The notes under the pieces: model-generated
What the model was told of the DNA's origin: nothing
Databases searched by the model: none
The model's input: only the letters and a program-made list of their open reading frames with translations
Origin: Pterobdella sp. o SKG-2022
Lineage: Eukaryota; Annelida; Clitellata; Hirudinida; Piscicolidae
DNA: 64,000 bases
Direction of reading: 5' to 3'
NCBI GenBank assembly: GCA_964035795.1
Contig: OZ038324.1
Coordinates: 6,913,206-6,977,205, forward strand
Made by a program: the position numbers and the translations under genes
Shown: positions 57,191 to 64,000 of the stretch, piece by piece
Position numbering within the stretch: position 1 is the first letter of the stretch
Layout: every line of letters starts with the position of its first letter

Positions 57191-58145
57191 ATTGCTAAGG
57201 AACCATGTAATAATATATATTATTAGGTATATTTGCATATGTATGTTATAGAGTAGAAGGTTCATTTAATTAAGTACATATGTCGGAGCATATGAAGGTT
57301 ATTGAAGGTTTTATACATGATATAAGAGGTATTTAGTGTGCATTACATACCCTTGTGATATTATAAACGGTATACCAATTCTTAGCTTGGAATTTCTATT
57401 GAGCACTTTTAATAATAACGAAGCTAGATTTCAAGAAATTAATTACACCTTTAGAAAATTTGCAGCTGAAGAAATACGAATGAAGTAAAATGATAGAAAA
57501 TTGAATTATGTAGAAAATCTACTATATATGTATATGTATCGTAAACATACCTTATATCAAACTAGAACTACTATAATAGTGTAGTGAGATTGGACCTATA
57601 GACAATAGTTATTAAAATATGAGGTAGAAACAATGTGCCTACGCAATTATACACGGTGATTATCTCTGCAGATGATGCTTCAAACTCACGCAAAAGTCCT
57701 GACTTTCTAATTATATAACGATTTTTCCGTTCCCATAGTATTTTTATGCAAAAATTTTTTTTGAATTATTGGTGTTTTTTGATAAAAAAAGTTTTGGATT
57801 TAGTTTTAAACTTTTTAGTTTTAATGTTTGTTTTTCCGGTTGTTTACTCGAGGAGCTTGTTTCACTTTTAAAAATGACGAACTTGAAAAATTGAGTTGAA
57901 TTAATTTTTTAAAATAATTGGCCTTAAGCTCGTTTAAAAGATAGAGCTATTAAAAAAAAATTTAAAGAGTTAACATTTTTTAAAGATAAATGCTCAATTA
58001 AAATTTAACGATTTGATTGTCTTAAGAATTATTCAAAATTTTGAGATCATTTGAGTCAAAAACATCTTTGAAATGTATGTTATCAAAATATTTAAAAACA
58101 ATTATGAAAAGTTTAAACTGATATGAACGATGGTTTGATGTTTAC

Positions 58146-58198
58146 TAGAAACTCCTGAAGAAACTATAATCATATTCGTCATTGATTTGATTTGATTT
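58146..58198 (+). repeat. Dispersed repeat, copy 2
   Basis: Partner of 15160-15213, same orientation, near-identical over about 34 bp with flanking similarity. Confidence 0.5.
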
Positions 58199-59772
58199 AC
58201 TGCGCTGATTTTTATGCTTTAAATTAGAATGATAATCATTTCGCGTTATTTCAAAAATGAATAATAATCAAAATAATAAGAAAACAATAAAAAACGAAAA
58301 AATTTTTATGTTTGAAGATAATAACGAACTAATGAATAAAAATATATAATAATAATAATTAAAAAATTACTGATAATGTTATTAGGGCATATATTATCAT
58401 TAAAAATAAAAACTATAACATAAATTATAAAAACCTAATAATAATTATGAAAAGATATTAAACTAATAACAATCAGATATGATAATAACAAAACTTCAAA
58501 AATAAAAATAAAAAATTAACAACAATATCAATCTAAATTAATAATATAATAAAAACAATAAAAAAAAATTATAATAAAACACCAGAAAACTAATGATAGC
58601 TTGAAAAATCTCAACAATAATGAGATAATCTGGCTGAGTCATCCAGTCTTTAACTAGATCCGCCCTGTGACGCAGAGTTTGGTGGTTTATGCAAATTTAA
58701 ATTACCTTTTAAACGTGGTTTTGTTTATATAGAGCGTAATTTCTTAGAGTTTATGTGAGAAATTTTGAGAATAATTTAATAGAATGACTTGGAATAAAAA
58801 AATACTTTGAATAAGGGTTTTTGGTCTTTTCTAAACTAATTTATCTGTAAAAGAGATAAAACTCATTAGAATAGGCGGAGTTTGAAAATAACAACCAATC
58901 GCAGAAAGACTACTGGCCAATGAGAAGAGACGCTGAAGAATTTTCACAGACACACTCAGCATTGTTTTTTCTTGAATTCAATAACATGACCAGGCAACAA
59001 TTAAAAAGCTATTTTCCCAAACTAATGAAATTATATTTGGCAGAAGTTTATTAAGTTTTAATAAGAGTTTTTTCACAGTTATTTGCTGCAATTTTCAAAG
59101 CGAATGTTTCAATATTTTCAATAGATTTACTTTATTTTAGGGTTTTATGATAAGTGCAGAATTGAAGTTTCAAGAGGTCTTTTAAACTGCTTTTTTGAAA
59201 TTTGAAAAAAAAAGATTTTAAAACTGAATTCTTCTGTTCAACGTGGTTTTGTAAATGACACTTTAATAAAATAATTGCAAAATGCTAATGGTAATTGCTT
59301 TTAAGAAATATGAATGATCTAGTTTTGGTAAAAGTAGTCCAAGTTTTGAATCCTTGAACATATTCTCATATTAAACATTACTCAACATCATAATTCAATA
59401 TCAGGTAATTGAAAATAAACTTTGAAATGTCCCAAGTCAAAATGTGGATTAGTTGAAACTACTTATAATCCCCAAGTTCAAACCAATCATAACAAAAAAG
59501 CATATTCTTCTATCGAATCATCACAAAAAAAACAACGTCTCAAAGGACTACCACTAGTAAGTTAATTCTTCAGACACCAGTCATCCCAAGCATTACATAA
59601 GATCAATTAAAAAACCTCAAAAAACGAAGAACTAAAATACATAAATATATAATATATACACAGATATAATAAACATCCAGCTACATGAATATTATGGCAT
59701 GAAAATCTTCAAAGCCCCAACGCCACATAACTCCAATAGTTACTAACGAAACATTAAGTGCTCCTTAAGTGA

Positions 59773-59915
59773 CTAATAGACCACTATGCTTGTTCCCACG
59801 CCAACAATTAGCCATTTTCTCCAATTATTTTCAGAATGCTTTAATAAGCCTGCTTTGATCGCCGCAGCTATAATGGGCTTGATAACGTCGTTTTGTTTCA
59901 TGGAAAATGCAGGTT
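59773..59915 (-). CDS. Possible last exon of a small membrane protein
   Basis: After a good acceptor (run of T then GCATAG) an open frame of 46 codons runs to TAG. It reads PAFSMKQNDVIKPIIAAAIK, then AGLLKHSENN and WRKWLIVGVGTSIVVY. The last 13 residues could be a tail-anchor membrane segment. Its Ala/Gly codons stand out from the AT-rich surroundings. A possible upstream exon ends at 59992 with donor GTAAGT, but its best frame does not join in phase. I do not recognise the family. A short stand-alone ORF from the internal Met (42 residues) is the other reading. Confidence 0.4.
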
Positions 59916-61678
59916 CTATGCAAAAAAAAATTCAGAATTGAAGGTTTTTTGATATTTAAACTTACGATTTTTTTGCAACTTACGAAAAGTTTTGTATCTC
60001 CAATAAGTTTTTGAACTTTAAACTTCTCATACTTTATGATACTTGGAGCTTTAAAGGCTCGATAAGCGATATAAATGATTGCAAAGTACTGATAAGAAAA
60101 ATAGCAAATAAGCAATATTTATTTGAATCAAACACGACATATTTCAAGTTCAGCTGTGGCTCTCAAAGGTGCATGATGTATTATTGAAGATGGAGATAAT
60201 GAATTATGAAGAGTTTGAACTTTGGCTAAAACAATGGTAGTGAGCAAGGCACATTATACACTCTAGTAATATACCCATATGCCATTTTTGATTAACATTA
60301 CCAAAGTATTTTTAACCAAAATAATTAATTTAGTCTTATTATAATGATTAGTATTATTGGTTATTACTATTTTATCCTTAGATGGTTTATTTTTTATTAG
60401 TTATACTCATTATAGTTACAACTATAACAGTTATGCCAGTTTAGTTAAATCATGACTGTTATTAAGATCAATACTAAAATTATTATGACCTCACCCTCTG
60501 CTGAGGGAAATTAGTTAAAAACATAAGGCTTATCAGAATTATTATCAAAACTATTACTATCAATATCATTACTAATAATACTTTTTCTATTATGCATAAC
60601 ACATATCTTAGCATCATCAACTTCATAATACCATCGATGAACGTTCATTATTATAACAAAGCACCATACAATTTGGACAAGATTCGCCATTATCGCTAAT
60701 ATGCTTTTGAAGCCAACACATGGCAACTTCAAGCCAAAAATGATTGACAAAATTATGATGTTGATTGCAATTGAACTGAAATGCGCTAAGTGATCAAAAA
60801 TACAATAAAATAATCACGATTCAAACTTCTAAATGAGAATTCTCTGCTGTATAACATCTTGATGACAGACGTTCGCAAAAAAAATGTTGAGAAAGATGAG
60901 AACATTAAAATTACAATAATAATAATAATAATAATAAGAGTAATAATAATAATAATAAAAATAACAATATTAAGAATAAAACAATAATAATGATATGAAC
61001 TACAATAACATATAACACAAACTATGAGTTTTTATTATGATGAAAATAACTTTTTTTGCTAAATATTTATTTATATTCCAAATATAAAACTCACTTTTAT
61101 CCATTATTTTTTTTGAATTTGAATTGAGAATAATTAGTGTATAAGATGAATTTAAACAGTTATGACTAATAATAGCAGACTGTTTATCATTATTATCAAA
61201 ATGATGAATAAATATGTGAAAATATATGGACATCATTCAAAAACGTTCAGAAAATGAAGATTAAATACTGAACCATGGGACATTGATTAGATGGTTTACG
61301 ATGCATAATGGTGGCATTTTAAAAGGAGATTAAAAATTTGACAATTTTACAAACATGATCAGGCTTATTGCAAGATTTTGTAAAAAAAATTATATAAAAA
61401 TCACTATGATTCAAATAAAATTTGATTTAACGAAAAACAGCACGCTAAATATATAAAATATAATCTTCTTGTAGCACGCAACCAAAACGCAAAGAATGCG
61501 TATATATATATTTGACGACTGAAATCTCATTTAGATCTTCTATCTCTTATATACTCCTTATCTAGATCTTAAAAAAGCGATCAATCGATCAGGTAACTAA
61601 CAAAACCAATGAAAAAGTGGTAAAGATTCCAAAAACCACCATGATTAAAAGATCATTTACAAAGATCAAGTCTCAAGA
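59916..61678. other. Intergenic, AASS 3' side
   Basis: AT-rich. It contains an (AAT)n tract at 60916-60958, a possible exon ending at 59992, and a 79-codon minus frame at 60511-60750 with a hydrophobic stretch and no clear splice partner. Nothing else was recognised. Confidence 0.45.
60916..60958 (+). repeat. (AAT)n microsatellite
   Basis: About 43 bp of AAT units with one GAGT break. Confidence 0.85.
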
Positions 61679-63837
61679 TCAAAAGCGGTTAGAATCTACA
61701 TGGGGCTTCTCCTTCACCAACTCCCTGTAGTCTCTGGCGGTGATTTTCTCGGCCTCGAGTCGCTTGAGAATGGGCCGGTACACGTCTTGAGTTAAAGGCA
61801 GCACGATGCCTTTCTCTTGAATCTCACCTGACGAAAATGCGTGTTATCGATCAATTTTAGGGACCAGGGGTCTAAAAGTGGTACCTTCGAGAAGCATCTT
61901 GGAGGCGATGGCGGTGGGGAAGCCTACAGTGGCAGACATGGCTGAGTACTTACCTGTAAGTCGTTTGATAATGCGAAGTGAGTGATTGATTGATAGATAC
62001 AACAAGGATATAAGGAAAAAAATATTCTCTAAGACAATTCTTGAAAGTCACAAAACCCCAATTTGTTTTCTTTGGAGCTATATGAATCGATATTATTATA
62101 CTTACTATTATTCTTAATAATAAAAATAATATTCCAGTAGCTGGGGTATACAGCCGTCGGCTAATGAAAGCCATTTTTAGTTGGGACAAAGTTTTCATAG
62201 AACTGCCAGCCCAAGCTAACGTCCAACATGAAACTATCGGATTTCAAGAACCGCCGTTCCCACACTTGGGCAGTTTGCCTTACCGTTGTCAATAAAGAAT
62301 GATCCTCCGCCAAGCCAAATGACAACGATACCAGGATATCAGTTTGTCGATACCTATTACCGAAGTCTACTTTTATCCAGGTTATAACAAGAAAGCAGTC
62401 TCAAATTGGAGACGCTGTCTTCGGTGCAGTTTAACGTCATGCCCATGACCAAATAATAAAAATAATAATAATATTATTATTATTATGGAAGCATCGAACC
62501 AGGGCTGCCATAGATGACAAAGTCTACATGCTCCTTCTCCTCACTCTGGTCTGGCCACTGGATCCCTATGGTATGCCTCATGATCAACACGTCAGCCTCT
62601 CCTGGTTCTGGAATTACCATTACAATTCTTCACAAAGTATTACTATTGTGACGTTTCACTGATGTATTAACACTAAACAATACTACAATACAATACATTC
62701 AACCCCATAAAGATGAGACAATGAAGACGATAAACGAAGGTGAAGGTGGTTGAAGGTATACAATACAGATGTGTCAATGCATATGTAACTGAATACAAAC
62801 TATCAACCCCACCCACCATAAGCAAGCTTATCAGCCAGGTAGAAGGACAGGGTATCCAAAGGAGTGTTCTTTTTTGCCACAGCAAACTCATCGTCCAATA
62901 AGCCCAGACTGTGTCAGTTTCAATGGCTATTAAACTATCATATCTACATGTATCCTAATCGTCATCGTCATCATCAACATCATCATCATTATCATCGTCG
63001 TCGTCATCATCATCATTTTACTTCTGTTTCTATACTTGCATGGGTTGGGCATATAGCGTCAATATATTTATTAACGGTTACATCACGCATACCATACCAC
63101 ATCATTCAATATAATAATGTATAATTTAATACACTATCATATATATTATAAATACAATGCTGTCCCATAGACCAACTAGACGTTCAGGCATAAACAACTT
63201 TACAAACGTGTAGAAGGTCTTTATTGATGAGTTTTAGTTATTATTAACATCGTGCAGTAATTAAAAATATTCCACAATGGATACCTTTTACCATGTAGAA
63301 GATAACAACAATAATAACAATGAAGATAGAGATTAAAGTATTTGCCTAAGAAGAATATGATAAAACCCAACAAAATGGTTTTAAAGCTTATTAAGGCGTT
63401 TTGAAAAAGATAACTCACTTACATATGTAAAGATAACATACTATATATACTCAGATAACATCACAATTCTACTCTTAATCAAAATGTATCTTAACACATC
63501 TATCTAGATGTTACATGCCATAGTAGATACAATGAAAGGAAACCCCACAAACCGAAGCTAGTAGTCTCATAATCTTTATTGAAGAAAAAATTATGAAAAA
63601 AGCAAAAAGTTGCGTAAAACGTGATCTTATATTAGATACACATATTAGAAAACCTCCAAAAACCGCAGCCAGTGGCCCAATAATAGATACACGTAGTAGA
63701 AATACCCCAACCACAGCCACTTACCCATCAAGGACAGCGGGAGTTTCTTCGTCATTAGTTAGTTCTGCGAGGAAGTCACGGAATGAGTCGGTCAACATTG
63801 TCGGCTCCTTGCCCATCCTCTCACACATAAACTTTTT
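61679..63837 (-). CDS. AASS: Alpha-aminoadipic semialdehyde synthase, C-terminal part (5' end beyond the window)
   Basis: Mitochondrial bifunctional enzyme of lysine breakdown; this part is the saccharopine dehydrogenase half, which splits saccharopine to glutamate and aminoadipic semialdehyde. Six exons join in phase: 63725-63837, 62817-62908, 62500-62601, 61885-61953 and 61679-61827 (TGA), with upstream exons past 64000; five are visible. The sequence reads GLLDDEFAVAKKNTPLDTLS, LADKLAYGEADVLIMRHTIG, IQWPDQSEEKEHVDFVIYGS, KYSAMSATVGFPTAIASKML, then KGIVLPLTQDVYRPILKRLE, which follows the end of human AASS. The C-terminus extends about 20 residues beyond this (ITARDYRELVKEKPHVDSNR). Only the visible C-terminal half is covered, so the lysine-ketoglutarate reductase half is inferred. 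Confidence 0.93.
63001..63052 (+). repeat. Copy of dispersed CAT/TTGCATGGGTTGG repeat
   Basis: CAT-rich tract, then TTTTACTTCTGTTTCTATAC and TTGCATGGGTTGGGC. It lies in an AASS intron. Confidence 0.6.
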
Positions 63838-64000
63838 CTGCGGTATGAGGGTGTTGAGAGGTTATTGGTTTGGGTGTTTGAGACGTATTGAGTTGTAAGT
63901 GAACTGCTGCAAACGAGTTGTATGATGAATGGGAGAAAATATATAAAACATCGAGATATAAATAAGTGGGAAGAGTACACAAATAAAAACCAAAAAGCAA

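Larger units (their letters stand above)
55068..59772. other. Gene-poor AT-rich region
   Basis: About 4.7 kb. It includes a 70-codon minus frame at 55744-55953 (hydrophobic start, then an Asp-rich run coded by a CAT microsatellite), a 54-codon plus frame at 55165-55329, a tRNA-like sequence near 56.4 kb, a transposon-end-like sequence at 57158-57190, and a dispersed repeat at 58.15 kb. The part from about 58.2 to 58.6 kb is almost only A and T. No spliced gene could be assembled. Confidence 0.5.

Noticed and set aside
62864..63124. His/Arg-rich plus frame
   Set aside because: It is a translation of the CAT/CGT microsatellite in an AASS intron.

Overview
The window is nuclear DNA of an animal. 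It is AT-rich, and every gene but three is split by short GT-AG introns, mostly 60-500 bp. The gene set includes a collagen XV/XVIII (endostatin) gene, an ETS factor, a peptide GPCR and several cilia genes. Together with a dispersed repeat built on a CAT-rich tract, TTTACGTCCGTTTC and ATGCTAGCATGG, this suggests a compact-genome spiralian such as an annelid or leech. The phylum is an inference. All gene models below were built by hand by reading splice sites and phases, and nearly every junction is phase-consistent.

Layout: CFAP58 (minus, 3' part off the left edge) is divergent from mitochondrial seryl-tRNA synthetase SARS2 (plus, 4.8-9.9 kb). SARS2 is convergent with an intronless MRG15 (minus, 10.0-10.9 kb). 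SCYL2 (minus, 19 exons, 11.4-18.5 kb) and CAPS2 (minus, 19.6-21.9 kb) follow. Next come a collagen XV/XVIII multiplexin (minus, 23 exons, 22.6-32.1 kb), a peptide-type class A GPCR (minus, 33.6-35.7 kb) and SLC33A1 (minus, 12 exons, 38.4-43.8 kb). SLC33A1 is divergent from BBS9/PTHB1 (plus, 21 exons, 44.6-50.1 kb). BBS9 is convergent with a small secreted protein that looks like an undescribed neuropeptide precursor (minus, 50.3-50.9 kb). An ETS factor with a Gln-rich N-terminus (minus, 51.7-55.1 kb) comes next, then about 6.6 kb of gene-poor AT-rich DNA with one possible small membrane-protein exon (59.8-59.9 kb). The window ends in the 3' part of AASS (minus, 61.7 kb to past the right edge).

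The genes do not form one pathway. Three serve cilia: CFAP58 (sperm and motile axoneme), CAPS2 (calcyphosine family) and BBS9 (BBSome). SARS2 and AASS are mitochondrial. SLC33A1 carries acetyl-CoA into the ER lumen. SCYL2 acts in clathrin traffic. MRG15 and the ETS factor act in the nucleus. Multiplexin builds basement membrane.

The main items for follow-up are the neuropeptide candidate with a single amidated peptide between KR sites, a homogenized 18-bp minisatellite coding collagen triplets, an intron made almost wholly of (GATA)n, several non-standard splice junctions, and a few dispersed repeats including tRNA-derived SINE-like sequences.
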